Origin: Pseudomonas veronii
GTDB lineage: Bacteria > Pseudomonadota > Gammaproteobacteria > Pseudomonadales > Pseudomonadaceae
Assembly (NCBI RefSeq): GCF_001439695.1
Contig: NZ_JYLL01000007.1
Span: forward strand, 1-64,000
Direction: 5' to 3'
DNA length: 64,000 nucleotides
The position numbers were made by a program, and so were the translations under genes. Below, one piece after another: positions 7,815-16,205 of this stretch (position 1 is the stretch's first letter; the number at the start of each line of letters is the position of its first letter). The notes beneath the pieces were generated by a model. It saw nothing but the letters and a program-made list of their open reading frames with translations. It did not search any database and was not told the origin of the DNA.

Positions 7815-8555
7815 CTACCCATTAGTCAGGCCACGGGCGTTGCGATAGCCCTGCACCAGCACCTTCAGCGAGTCTTTCGACCACTGTGCGCCATAGAACC
7901 ACAGCGTCGCCCCGTCCCCCAGCGGCTCACCAAGGCTCGGGTAGCCACTCCAGCACGCGGCATGGAATGCAGCGCTATGGCTCTCGGACACCAGCGCATC
8001 CAGCCGATACTCACTCACACGCTCATCGATTTCATTGCGCGAATGCAGGGTGAAGCGCAGGCCGTCATCAGCCCGCTCTGCCGGCACCGCCACCAGTTGG
8101 GCACCGGCCTGACGCAGGAAGCCCAACGCTTCCAGGAAGGATGTGCTGTGTTCAATCGGCTCCTGATCATTGCCACGCACAAGGCGGTCGGCGAACCCCA
8201 CGCGAGTGCCCGCCAACGTGTAGGGGACGGCGCAATTGCTGGAGTGTTGCACCAAGGCAGCTTCCACCTTGCCCGATTCAGTGGGCTCGACACCACTCAA
8301 GGCGATCAATGACAGCGCGGGGTCGCGCACAGGTTTCAGAGGCAGGGCCGGCACGTTATAGCCAGGGATTACAACGCCGGCACCAAGATGTGCATCGGGG
8401 ACGTAGCCGATACCCAGTGCCGTCGTGGTCCCCGTTTCGATGTGAGCGTTGGAGGGCGCCTGCGCCAAACAAACCGGTTCCGCAGAGGGGGGTAAAAACG
8501 CTTCCCGCCGACAAGACATAGGCGATAGCAAAGACTTCCCACATTTATTGTCCAT
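7815..8555 (-). CDS. Amidase-like protein lacking the catalytic region
   Basis: 246 residues. The C-terminal two thirds follow the neighbouring amidase: ALSLIALSGVEP matches its ALMLNAMSGRDP, the ALGFLRQAGAQLVAVP strand matches VLRAQGAVLVPV, and YPSLGEPLGDGATLWFYGAQ followed by SLKVLVQGYRNA matches its last segment. The Lys and cis-Ser region has no counterpart, and the position of the nucleophile Ser (TNGSI) appears as TTALGI. So the protein keeps the C-terminal fold but cannot hydrolyse amides by the usual mechanism. It could be a decayed duplicate or a partner/inhibitor of the amidase. The frame is intact and has GGAG before the ATG, which argues against recent decay. Confidence 0.6.
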   Translation of the reverse strand: MDNKCGKSLLSPMSCRREAFLPPSAEPVCLAQAPSNAHIETGTTTALGIGYVPDAHLGAGVVIPGYNVPALPLKPVRDPALSLIALSGVEPTESGKVEAALVQHSSNCAVPYTLAGTRVGFADRLVRGNDQEPIEHSTSFLEALGFLRQAGAQLVAVPAERADDGLRFTLHSRNEIDERVSEYRLDALVSESHSAAFHAACWSGYPSLGEPLGDGATLWFYGAQWSKDSLKVLVQGYRNARGLTNG

Positions 8556-8666
8556 CAGAGCCGACTCCCGGAAATTGACCTTCCCGAGATCATCGCACTC
8601 TCATCTGGCGTTTGTCGTAGGCCTGCAACACCTTGAAAATTCCTTTTTTTCCGTTTTTCCCAACCG

Positions 8667-9725
8667 TCAGTTCACAAGCGCTTCCTTACCGCTCTGAACC
8701 TCCACCTCCAACCACCACGCGACACCTCGCGCGGGCTGGCTCAAACTGAACGCCTGCCCCATGGCCGGTGTGGTAATCGACACGTTACGCTCCCACGCCA
8801 ACGCCATGATACGGTCGAAAGGCTCGTGCCAGGCATGGAAGGCCAGGTCGAAGGTGCCATTGTGAATCGGCAGCAGCCAGCGACCTTTGAGGTCGATGTG
8901 CGCCTGCAGGGTTTGCTCCGGTTGCATGTGTACATGGGGCCAGTCGACGTTGTAAGCACCGGTTTCCATCAGCGTCAGATCAAACGGCCCGTACTGTTCG
9001 CCGATGCGTTTGAAACCGTCGAAATAACCGGTGTCGCCGCTGAAAAATACGCGACGCGCACCATCGATCATCACCCAGGAACACCACAGCGTCTGGTTGC
9101 TATCAAACAAACCACGCCCGGAAAAATGCTGCGCGGGAGTGGCGACAAAATGAATGCCATCGACTTCGCTGCCCTGCCACCAATCCAACTGCCGCACTTG
9201 GCCGGCGTCCACACCCCACTTCACCAGGATGTCGCCGACGCCCAGCGGCGCAAGGAAGTAGCGGGTCTTGTCGGCCAGTTGGATGACGGCCTTGCGGTCG
9301 AGATGGTCGTAATGGTTGTGGGAAAGAATCACCGCTTCCAACGGCGGCAGGTCTTCGAGACTGATCGGCGGGGCATGGAATCGCTTGGGGCCGGCCCAAC
9401 TGAACGGCGAAGCGCGCTCGGCGAATACCGGGTCGGTCAGCCAGAATTTGCCGCGCATTTTCAGCAGCACGGTGGAATGCCCCAGGCGGAACACACTGTG
9501 GTCGGGGGCGGCCGACAGCTGTTCGCGGGTCAGCGAATGTACCGGAATCTCCCCCACCGGCCGCGTGCTGCGCGGCTTGTGAAACAGCATCTTCCAGAAA
9601 ATGCGCAAGGTTCTGCCGAAGCCGGCGCGCTGTACGGCAGCATGGTTACTGAAGGTGCCTTGCTCCTGTTCGGCAGCTTTGCGTACCACAGGCGAGGGAT
9701 CGAGACGGGTTGAAATCGTGGCCAT
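8667..9725 (-). CDS. MBL-fold metallohydrolase (UlaG / NAPE-PLD-like)
   Basis: 352 residues. Metal-binding motifs of the metallo-beta-lactamase fold are clear: SHNHYDHLD (HxHxDH), a His in TPAQHFSGRG, FSGDTGY (Asp) and IHNGTFDLAFHAW (His). The arrangement, with LGHSTVLLKM and WLTDPVFAERASPFSWAGP in front, is that of the NAPE-phospholipase-D / UlaG-like branch of lipid or lactone hydrolases. An N-terminal stretch of about 60 residues precedes the catalytic fold. It is transcribed divergently from a TetR-type repressor gene, with paired operator-like sequences between them, so it is probably derepressed by that regulator's ligand. Confidence 0.82.
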   Translation of the reverse strand: MATISTRLDPSPVVRKAAEQEQGTFSNHAAVQRAGFGRTLRIFWKMLFHKPRSTRPVGEIPVHSLTREQLSAAPDHSVFRLGHSTVLLKMRGKFWLTDPVFAERASPFSWAGPKRFHAPPISLEDLPPLEAVILSHNHYDHLDRKAVIQLADKTRYFLAPLGVGDILVKWGVDAGQVRQLDWWQGSEVDGIHFVATPAQHFSGRGLFDSNQTLWCSWVMIDGARRVFFSGDTGYFDGFKRIGEQYGPFDLTLMETGAYNVDWPHVHMQPEQTLQAHIDLKGRWLLPIHNGTFDLAFHAWHEPFDRIMALAWERNVSITTPAMGQAFSLSQPARGVAWWLEVEVQSGKEALVN

Positions 9726-9759
9726 TGCAAGGTGACTCCTACGGACCGCTCATGGAATT

Positions 9760-9773
9760 ACACTGCACAGTGT
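9760..9773. promoter_or_regulatory. Predicted TetR operator 1
   Basis: Inverted repeat ACACTG-CA-CAGTGT in the 124-base divergent region. With its flanks it shares AAACTAC and AGTGTAATT half-sites (read on the minus strand) with the second site at 9807-9824. Confidence 0.5.
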
Positions 9774-9806
9774 AGTTTCAAGATTGCAACAAAACCCGGA
9801 GCAAGT

Positions 9807-9824
9807 AAACTACCGAGTGTAATT
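9807..9824. promoter_or_regulatory. Predicted TetR operator 2
   Basis: AAACTACCGAGTGTAATT repeats the outer half-sites of the palindrome at 9760-9773 but with a shorter centre. It is 25 bases before the TetR start codon, so binding here would autoregulate the repressor gene. Confidence 0.4.
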
Positions 9825-9849
9825 TTCCTTTTAGAGTCGATCACTGTTC

Positions 9850-10476
9850 ATGACTGCGCCTCAACGCCTCACCCAACGCAAACGCGAAGCCATCCTGGCC
9901 GCCGCCATCGCAGAGTTTCGGGTCAATGGGTTCGAGGTCACCAGCATGGACAGGATCGCCGCCACCGCTGGCGTTTCCAAGCGCACGGTGTACAACCACT
10001 TCCCCAGCAAAGAAGAGTTGTTCGCCGAAATTCTCAACCAACTCTGGGCCAGCAGCGTCGCGCAACTCGACGTGAGCTACGCCGGCGACCGCCCGTTGCG
10101 TGAACAACTGCGCGGGTTGCTGGAAGCGAAGATGAAGATGATGTCGGACGTTAACTTCCTCGACCTGGCCCGGGTCGCCATCGCCGCCACCATTCACTCG
10201 CCGGAACGCGCCCAGGACATGGTCAACCGCTTGAGCATGCGCGAAGAAGGTTTCACTCAATGGGTGCGCGCCGCCCAGGAAGACGGCCGGCTCACGTGTG
10301 CCGACCCGGCCTTCGCCGCGCACCAGATTCAAAGCCTGCTCAAGGCATTCGCCTTCTGGCCGCAGATCACCCTCGGCCAACCCACCCTCGACGCCGCCGA
10401 CCAAGCCCGCGTGATCGAGTCGGCAATCGATATGTTTCTGTCCTGCTACGACGCCGACACTCGCCGCCCGCAGTAA
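9850..10476 (+). CDS. TetR/AcrR-family regulator (AefR-like)
   Basis: 208 residues. The N-terminal HTH (residues about 10-60, FEVTSMDRIAATAGVSKRTV then YNHFPSKEELF) is typical TetR. The C-terminal helical domain, with NRLSMREEGFTQWVRAAQ and HQIQSLLKAFAFWPQ, has the pattern of AefR-type repressors. It is divergent from the MBL-fold hydrolase and probably represses both that gene and itself through the two dyads between them. The ligand is unknown. Confidence 0.85.
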   Translation: MTAPQRLTQRKREAILAAAIAEFRVNGFEVTSMDRIAATAGVSKRTVYNHFPSKEELFAEILNQLWASSVAQLDVSYAGDRPLREQLRGLLEAKMKMMSDVNFLDLARVAIAATIHSPERAQDMVNRLSMREEGFTQWVRAAQEDGRLTCADPAFAAHQIQSLLKAFAFWPQITLGQPTLDAADQARVIESAIDMFLSCYDADTRRPQ

Positions 10477-10667
10477 ACGACCGTTGCAGACGCGACATAC
10501 CTGGTCGTTTTTGGCCTATTTGCCCTCTGTTTTGCGCGAATGGCCTGGAAGGACACTGATTATTCCTACATGAATAATCGACAATATTCACACACATTAT
10601 CCGATCAACGGTTATCCCTGCACACGCGCGCGGCTGAATCTGTGAAAAAGAGCTGACCTGGGAATCT

Positions 10668-11726
10668 ATGGAAAACAGACGAGGCAAAGGGCTTTCATTT
10701 GCCAGGCGTATTTACAAGCCAAGGATCATCGGCCTGGGTATCGGCTGCATCAGTGTCATCGGCGGCTTGTACCCGCTCGCGATGCCGGGCTGGGTGTGGG
10801 CGTTCCTGCTGTTCAATGGGTTGGCGTGGGCACATGTGGCGTACCAACTGTCAATCCGCTCACCCTTCCCCTACCACGCCGAACAGCGCAACATTTTGTA
10901 TGACTCGTTGTGCGGTGGTTTCTGGGCCGCCGCTGCCCAGTTCACGCCGCTGACGGCCGTGACCATCCTCTCGATGATGACCATGAACAACTTCGCCGCC
11001 GGCGGCAAGCGCCTGTTCCTGCGCGGTTTGCTCGCGCAAGGGGTGGGGATCGGGGTGGCATGGGCGCTGTTCGGCGTGCGGTTCAACCCCGACGTCAGCC
11101 TGCTGCAGGTCTACACCTGCCTGCCGATGTTGACGTTGTACCCCATGGCCATCGGCATGGTCTGCTACGAGTTGGCGATCAAACTGTCGGAACACAAACG
11201 CGCCCTCAGCGCCCTGAGCCGCACCGACAGCCTCACCGGCCTGCTCAACCACGGTTCCTGGAAAGATCTGCTGCACCTCAAGTTCCACAAGTGCCGGCAA
11301 CAGCAAAGCCACGCCACCATCGCGCTGATCGATATCGATCACTTCAAACAAATCAATGACACTCACGGCCATATCGTCGGCGATGCCGTACTGCGCCAAC
11401 TGAGCCTGGAGATACGGCGCAACCTGCGCGAAAACGATCTGGCCGGACGCTACGGGGGCGATGAGTTCTGTGTGATTCTTCCGCAAATGCCCTTGGAAGA
11501 AGCAGCACGGGTGATGGAGCGTATCCGCGAAAACTTCAGTAATTATCGCAACCCGCAGATCCCCGAGTTGCGCGTGAGCCTGAGCATCGGCCTCGCCGAT
11601 TTCCAACGGATCTTCACCGATGCCGCCACCTGGCTGAACGCGGCGGATCGCGCGCTGTACGCCGCCAAGGACACCGGGCGCAACCGGGTCAATGCGAGTA
11701 ACTACGCGGTCGCCCATTCCGCCTGA
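10668..11726 (+). CDS. MASE2-GGDEF diguanylate cyclase
   Basis: 352 residues. Residues 15-170 are an integral membrane MASE2-like sensor with several hydrophobic helices; the GGDEF domain spans about 180-345. The active-site motif GGDEF is at 263-267 and the product-inhibition site RxxD (REND, 254-257) sits five residues before it, so the enzyme should make c-di-GMP from GTP and be feedback-inhibited. DIDHFKQINDTHGH provides the Mg/GTP-binding Asp. This is the architecture of AdrA/DgcC-type cyclases. It is a single gene; an inverted repeat follows it. A role in biofilm or exopolysaccharide control is inferred from the family. Confidence 0.9.
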   Translation: MENRRGKGLSFARRIYKPRIIGLGIGCISVIGGLYPLAMPGWVWAFLLFNGLAWAHVAYQLSIRSPFPYHAEQRNILYDSLCGGFWAAAAQFTPLTAVTILSMMTMNNFAAGGKRLFLRGLLAQGVGIGVAWALFGVRFNPDVSLLQVYTCLPMLTLYPMAIGMVCYELAIKLSEHKRALSALSRTDSLTGLLNHGSWKDLLHLKFHKCRQQQSHATIALIDIDHFKQINDTHGHIVGDAVLRQLSLEIRRNLRENDLAGRYGGDEFCVILPQMPLEEAARVMERIRENFSNYRNPQIPELRVSLSIGLADFQRIFTDAATWLNAADRALYAAKDTGRNRVNASNYAVAHSA

Positions 11727-11781
11727 GGCGGTCATACGGCATCTCGTAGGCACCCCAGGTCGTCCTCGGGTTATTCATGCG

Positions 11782-11820
11782 TAAGACAGGTCGCCAAGGC
11801 TATAGTGGCCGCCTGTCTTA
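11782..11820. repeat. Inverted repeat between dgc and DUF1003 genes
   Basis: TAAGACAGG and CCTGTCTTA form 9-bp perfect arms around a 21-base centre, which contains TATAGT, a possible -10 element for the next gene. No T-run follows, so it may be an operator or mRNA hairpin rather than a terminator. Confidence 0.45.
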
Positions 11821-11843
11821 AACATTGATGACCCGAGTTTGCC

Positions 11844-12368
11844 ATGAGCCCAACCCCCGACAACCCTAAAGCCGTCCCCGTCGATCATCTACGTTTCCAT
11901 CGACGCCACGCGCACCTGGCGCCGACCTTTGGCAACGACACCTTCGCCCTCAAGGCCGAGGCTTTCGCACGCTTCTTCGGCACGCCGATGTTCCTCGGTG
12001 CGCAAACCTTGATCGTGGCCGTGTGGATTGCGCTCAACGTCAGCGGCATCACGCACTTCGACGTCTACCCGTTCATCCTGCTCAACCTGGCCTTCAGCCT
12101 GCAAGCGGCCTACGCGGCGCCGCTGATTCTGCTGGCCCAGACACGCCAGGCCGCGCGCGACAAAGCCCAGTCCGACGCCGACGCGCAGCACCGTGAAGCG
12201 CTGGCCGTCGCCAATGCCGAGCGCCAGGCCGAGGCGCAGAACACCAGCAAACAGCTGCTGGAACTGCTGGAGCAGAACACTCGGCTGACGGAAATGACCA
12301 AGCAACTGACCGAGCGTATCGAGACCCTGACGTGTGAAATGCATGCGCAGTTTGTGCGAAAACCTTAA
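11844..12368 (+). CDS. DUF1003 membrane protein
   Basis: 174 residues. An N-terminal cytoplasmic part leads into two membrane helices (about 48-70, FLGAQTLIVAVWIALNVSGI; about 74-98, YPFILLNLAFSLQAAYAAPL), the pattern of DUF1003. The C-terminal 70 residues form a charged Ala/Glu/Gln coiled coil. Function is not established for the family. It has its own promoter region and convergent LysR downstream. Confidence 0.8.
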   Translation: MSPTPDNPKAVPVDHLRFHRRHAHLAPTFGNDTFALKAEAFARFFGTPMFLGAQTLIVAVWIALNVSGITHFDVYPFILLNLAFSLQAAYAAPLILLAQTRQAARDKAQSDADAQHREALAVANAERQAEAQNTSKQLLELLEQNTRLTEMTKQLTERIETLTCEMHAQFVRKP

Positions 12369-12388
12369 GCACCCCATGCCCGCCGGTC

Positions 12389-13270
12389 TCAGGGGCTCAG
12401 TCGGACATGCCGCCCCAGTTGATCAAACAGCGTCACCACCGAGCGCAATGCCCGGCAATCGGGGCGCGTCAGCAGCCATAGCGCCGTGTCATGCCCCGCC
12501 AACGCGGGGCCCAGCGGTTGCAGGTGTTCATCCAACAGGAAATCCGGCAGCGCCGCCACGCCCAGCCCTGCCCGCACCAGTTCGGTGACCGACAACATGC
12601 TGTTGCAGCGATAGCCGGGACGCACACCCGGCAGCTGCGCGCGGCGCCAGACGACGGTGGGATGATCGGGCAGGAAATCATCCGGTGCGATCCAGGCCAG
12701 CTCCGCCAGCTCGCGTCCTGCGTGCTGCCGCGCAAAATCTGTGCTCGCGCACACCTGATACCTCACGGTGCCGAGGCAACGTCCGACCAGATGCTGCGGC
12801 GGTGTCCGGGTCAGGCGCAAGGCGATGTCGGCATCGCGGCGGCTGAGGTTGGCGAAGTCATTGGAGGTGCTCAGCTCCAGGGTCAGCGCCGGGTAATCCG
12901 GCATGAACTGCGCCAGCGCCGGCAACAATAAGCCTTGCAGTACCGAGTCGGTGCAGGTCAGGCGCACGGTGCCGCTGATCACTTCACCGCCTTGCTCGAC
13001 GCCGACCCGCGCCGCTTCCAGGGCTTGTTCGGCGCGTTCGGCCTGTTGCGCCAGATGACTGGCCAGGCCGGTGGGCAGGTAACCGGCGCGGCTTTTTTCA
13101 AACAACGTCTGGCCCAGCGCGGCCTCCAGGCGCCGCACGGCGCGGAACACCGTCGACACATCCACCCGCAACAACGCGGCCGCCCGCGCCAGGGTGCCAC
13201 CGCGCACTAGGGCGAGGATCAGCGACAGGTCGGGGTAATCGATTCGATAGTGCGTGAGTGCATTGAGCAT
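12389..13270 (-). CDS. LysR-family transcriptional regulator
   Basis: 293 residues from the ATG at 13270; a start at 13333 would run through a pair of direct repeats that look like an operator, so the shorter form is preferred. The HTH occupies the first 60 residues (TLARAAALLRVDVSTVFRAV), followed by the substrate-binding fold with GLGVAALPDFLLDEHLQ. It is divergent from the glutaminase-like gene at 13351 and likely regulates it and the monooxygenase behind it. Confidence 0.85.
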   Translation of the reverse strand: MLNALTHYRIDYPDLSLILALVRGGTLARAAALLRVDVSTVFRAVRRLEAALGQTLFEKSRAGYLPTGLASHLAQQAERAEQALEAARVGVEQGGEVISGTVRLTCTDSVLQGLLLPALAQFMPDYPALTLELSTSNDFANLSRRDADIALRLTRTPPQHLVGRCLGTVRYQVCASTDFARQHAGRELAELAWIAPDDFLPDHPTVVWRRAQLPGVRPGYRCNSMLSVTELVRAGLGVAALPDFLLDEHLQPLGPALAGHDTALWLLTRPDCRALRSVVTLFDQLGRHVRLSP

Positions 13271-13274
13271 GTGG

Positions 13275-13307
13275 GTAAACGCCAATATTGATTGCGTGAA
13301 CGCCAAT
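13275..13307. promoter_or_regulatory. 21-bp-spaced direct repeats in the lysR / glutaminase-like divergent region
   Basis: GTAAACGCCAAT (13275-13286) and GTGAACGCCAAT (13296-13307) match at 11 of 12 bases and repeat with a 21-base period, two turns of DNA. They abut the preferred lysR start codon. Binding on one face of the helix by the LysR protein would explain them. Confidence 0.5.
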
Positions 13308-13350
13308 CTATAGTGCGCGCCAGGACACAACAAGCCAGGGGATGCCTAAG

Positions 13351-14058
13351 ATGAACGCCAGCACGCTGCACCTCGCCCTGATCGGCGATTACAACCCCGA
13401 TGTCATTGCACACCAGGCCATTCCCGTGGCGCTGCAACAGGCCGCCGACGCCTTGGGCCTGACGGTTCGCACGCAATGGCTGGAGACCGACACCCTCAAC
13501 ACCACCTCCGCGCTGCAGGGTTTCGATGGCTTTTGGTGCGTGCCCGCCAGCCCGTACCGCGACATCGACGGCGCACTGCGTGCGATCCGTTTTGCCCGCG
13601 AGCAGCGGCGCCCTTTCCTCGGCACCTGCGGCGGTTTTCAACACGCGGTGTTGGAATATGCCCGCAATGTGTTGGGCTGGGCCGATGCCGAACATGGCGA
13701 ACTGGCCCCCAACGCCCCACGTGCGGTGATCGCGCCACTGAGCTGTTCTCTGGTGGAAGCCACCGACACCGTGCGCCTGGCCGCCTACACGCGCATCGCC
13801 GACGCCTACGGCACACGCGATATCCACGAAGGTTATCGCTGCCGCTACGGCATCAACCCCGACTTCGCCAGCGCGCTGCTGGACGGTGCTCTGATCCCCT
13901 GCGGCCACGACTCGGCCGGCGACCTGCGCGCGGTGGAGTTGCTGGACCATCCGTTCTTTGTCGCCACGCTGTTCCAACCCGAACGCGCCGCCCTCAAGGG
14001 CGTCACGCCGCCGCTGGTGATCGCTCTGCTCAAAGCCTGCCAGGAGACCTCGGTATGA
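13351..14058 (+). CDS. CTP-synthase C-terminal-like (class I glutamine amidotransferase fold) protein
   Basis: 235 residues from the ATG at 13351, which has AGGGG 9 bases before it; ATG 13342 is an alternative. The fold is that of the glutaminase half of CTP synthase without the synthetase half. The nucleophile loop LGTCGGFQHAV (Cys about 93) is intact. The usual His-Pro-Glu of the triad appears as FQPE (Gln about 209), so the general base is missing, while HPFFVATLF just before it is typical of this stand-alone family. It may use another residue or may not be a glutaminase. It overlaps the next gene by ATGA, so the two are translationally coupled. Confidence 0.75.
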   Translation: MNASTLHLALIGDYNPDVIAHQAIPVALQQAADALGLTVRTQWLETDTLNTTSALQGFDGFWCVPASPYRDIDGALRAIRFAREQRRPFLGTCGGFQHAVLEYARNVLGWADAEHGELAPNAPRAVIAPLSCSLVEATDTVRLAAYTRIADAYGTRDIHEGYRCRYGINPDFASALLDGALIPCGHDSAGDLRAVELLDHPFFVATLFQPERAALKGVTPPLVIALLKACQETSV

Positions 14059-14375
14059 TTGCCCACACCCCCGCTCCGCCTTACTACGCAGTGATTTTCA
14101 GCTCACTGCGCACCGCCGGTGACCACGGTTACGCTGAGGCTGCCACGCGCATGCTGGAACTGGCGCGCGAGCAGCCGGGCTTTCTCGGGGTTGAGTCGGC
14201 GCGGGAGGATGGCCTGGGGATCACCGTATCGTACTGGCGCAGCGAAGCCGACATCCTCGCCTGGAAACAACAGGCCGAGCATCGGGCGGTGCGCGAGCAG
14301 GGGCGTTCCACTTGGTACTCGGCGTTTCACACCCGCGTATGCAAGGTGGAGCGGGCCTACACATTCCAGAACTGA
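14055..14375 (+). CDS. Antibiotic-biosynthesis monooxygenase (ABM) domain protein
   Basis: 106 residues. The ferredoxin-like ABM fold is recognisable from YYAVIFSSLRT at the start, ARMLELAREQPGFLGVESAR-type helix and strand, and ISVSYWRS-like SYWRSEADILAWKQQAEH. Members oxidise aromatic or polyketide substrates without cofactors, or degrade heme; others are of unknown role. Its ATG overlaps the stop of the glutaminase-like gene (ATGA), which makes the two a translational unit under the divergent LysR regulator. Confidence 0.8.
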   Translation: MIAHTPAPPYYAVIFSSLRTAGDHGYAEAATRMLELAREQPGFLGVESAREDGLGITVSYWRSEADILAWKQQAEHRAVREQGRSTWYSAFHTRVCKVERAYTFQN

Positions 14376-14433
14376 ACGGCAGCCAGAAGCCCTCCCGCCG
14401 TTGATCTTCATCGATGCCAAAACGCCGCTCAGG

Positions 14434-14757
14434 CTAGCTGACGAGACTGCGCAACGCACTGATCTGCGGGATCTCCACACGCCGCATGTACACGCGCAGC
14501 GGCTCCGTGATGTTGATGCGGTCGTCGATGTTCTGATCGAGCAGCAGCTGCAGACGTTCACGGGACAACGTCATGACGTGCTCGGGGGCCGGCAGCCAGA
14601 CAAATTCGGCAGTGGGGATGATGCCGTCATCGGCGACATCCATACCGAAGGAGTCCTCGCTGAAACGCACGATGTACTGGCCGGTCTTGCGGTTGAGGCC
14701 GACAAAACCGTGAAGCTGGTCGGCGGCCTGACAGATAAGCTCGGAGGTGATTCGCAT
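14434..14757 (-). CDS. DUF2025 family protein
   Basis: 107 residues from ATG 14757 (GAGG 8 bases before). The sequence, with ADQLHGFVGLNRKTGQYIVR and EDSFGMDVADDGI, is a small cytoplasmic protein widely conserved in Pseudomonas and grouped as DUF2025. No catalytic motif is visible. An upstream GTG at 14769 is possible but lies over the ribosome-binding site. Confidence 0.8.
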   Translation of the reverse strand: MRITSELICQAADQLHGFVGLNRKTGQYIVRFSEDSFGMDVADDGIIPTAEFVWLPAPEHVMTLSRERLQLLLDQNIDDRINITEPLRVYMRRVEIPQISALRSLVS

Positions 14758-14990
14758 GGTAAACCTCACTGAAAAGTCCCACAGGGACTGGAAAGATGGT
14801 TTACACGCGTGGCGGAAAGTACTGCCCTCTTACGGGGCGGTTCGCGGCAAGAGTACTGCAAAGCCACGCAAAAAAAACCCAGAAAATTGGCGCGCACACA
14901 CGTTAATGTCGGTTTGGTGATAGCGCCTTTCGTTATCAATTGTTAAAAAGGAAGCCTTCTCAAAGCTCCCTCCACGAAAGGACTCCACAT

Positions 14991-16118
14991 ATGCCTGTCA
15001 CGTTCACCAAGAGTGCCTTGCTGCTCGCCCTGATGCTTGGCCTTGGCCAGGCGCAGGCTGCCGACCCGATCAGCCCGGCTGAATTGGCAACTAACGAAGG
15101 CATTCCCTACCCTGCGGTGATCGCCCACCGCGGTGCGTCCTACGACGCCCCCGAGTCCACTGCCGCAGCCTACAAGGTCGCGCGCGACCTGGGCGCCGAC
15201 TACCTGGAGTTGGACCTGCAGCGCAGCAAGGACGGCGTGCTGTTCGCCCTGCACGACAACAACCTGCAACGCACCACCGACGTGGCCACCAAGTTCCCCG
15301 AGCGCAAAGACGCCCCGGCCAACGAGTTCACCTGGAAAGAACTGCAAACCCTCGACGCCGGCAGTTGGTTCAACGCCGCCTACCCGGACCGCGCCCGCCC
15401 GGGCTTCGTCGGCCTGAAAATCCTCAGCCTGGACGACATCATCAAGATCGCCGAAGGCAACCCGCAGCACAAACCGGGCCTGTACATCGAAACCAAAGAA
15501 CCCAAGCAATTCCCGGGCATCGAAGCCGACCTGAAAAACAAGCTGCTGGACAAAGGCTGGTTGAGCTCCGCCGGCTCCAAGCTGGGCAAGAGCAACACCG
15601 GTGTCGGCCAGGGCAAAGGGCGCGTGGTGCTGCAGACCTTCGAGACGGCCAGCCTGAAAGAGCTGCAGAAAGAAATGCCCAACACCCCGAAAATCCTGCT
15701 GCTGTGGGTGGGTGAAGGCAGCATCGAGCCGAAATCCAAGCAAACCTTCGCCGAATCCGGCGAAGCGACCAAGGCCGCTTACTACGCCAAGCAAGAGCCC
15801 AAGGACGCCGCCGAGTTCGAAAAGTGGGTCGACGAAGCCAAGAGCCTCGGCGCCATCGGCACGGGCCCGTCGGCGGAGCTGACCGCCCTTGGCGACCAGA
15901 GCTACACCGACCTGGTGAAGCCTGGAATGAACAAGCTGACCCACGACAAGGGCCTGCTGGTACACGTCTACACCGTGGATGAACCTGTGGACTTCGAGAA
16001 AGTGATGAACGCCGGCGTCGACGGTATCTTCACCAACCGCGCCGCCGAACTGCTGAAGTTCTACAAGCGCTGGCCGTCGTCCAGCGTGCAGGACCTGCTG
16101 AACGACCACAAATACTGA
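14991..16118 (+). CDS. glpQ: Periplasmic glycerophosphodiester phosphodiesterase
   Basis: 375 residues. A signal peptide (MPVTFTKSALLLALMLGLGQ, cleavage after AQA) is followed by the GDPD TIM barrel: IAHRGASYDAPESTAAAY (His-Arg acid-base), LELDLQRSKDGVLFALHDNN (metal ligands) and the closing AGVDGIFTNRAAELL. It hydrolyses glycerophosphodiesters to glycerol-3-phosphate and an alcohol in the periplasm, releasing phosphate sources. AAAGGA stands in good position before the ATG at 14991; the open frame extends to 14940. In this neighbourhood it sits with a Pi transporter and a Pho box, but I saw no Pho box in its own upstream region. Confidence 0.9.
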   Translation: MPVTFTKSALLLALMLGLGQAQAADPISPAELATNEGIPYPAVIAHRGASYDAPESTAAAYKVARDLGADYLELDLQRSKDGVLFALHDNNLQRTTDVATKFPERKDAPANEFTWKELQTLDAGSWFNAAYPDRARPGFVGLKILSLDDIIKIAEGNPQHKPGLYIETKEPKQFPGIEADLKNKLLDKGWLSSAGSKLGKSNTGVGQGKGRVVLQTFETASLKELQKEMPNTPKILLLWVGEGSIEPKSKQTFAESGEATKAAYYAKQEPKDAAEFEKWVDEAKSLGAIGTGPSAELTALGDQSYTDLVKPGMNKLTHDKGLLVHVYTVDEPVDFEKVMNAGVDGIFTNRAAELLKFYKRWPSSSVQDLLNDHKY

Positions 16119-16205
16119 GCGAGTCAGTGTGCCATTAAGGATGAATTAAGTTGCGCCGGTTAATCTGGCGCCACTTAAACAGCTCACCGAAAAAGGATAC
16201 ACACC

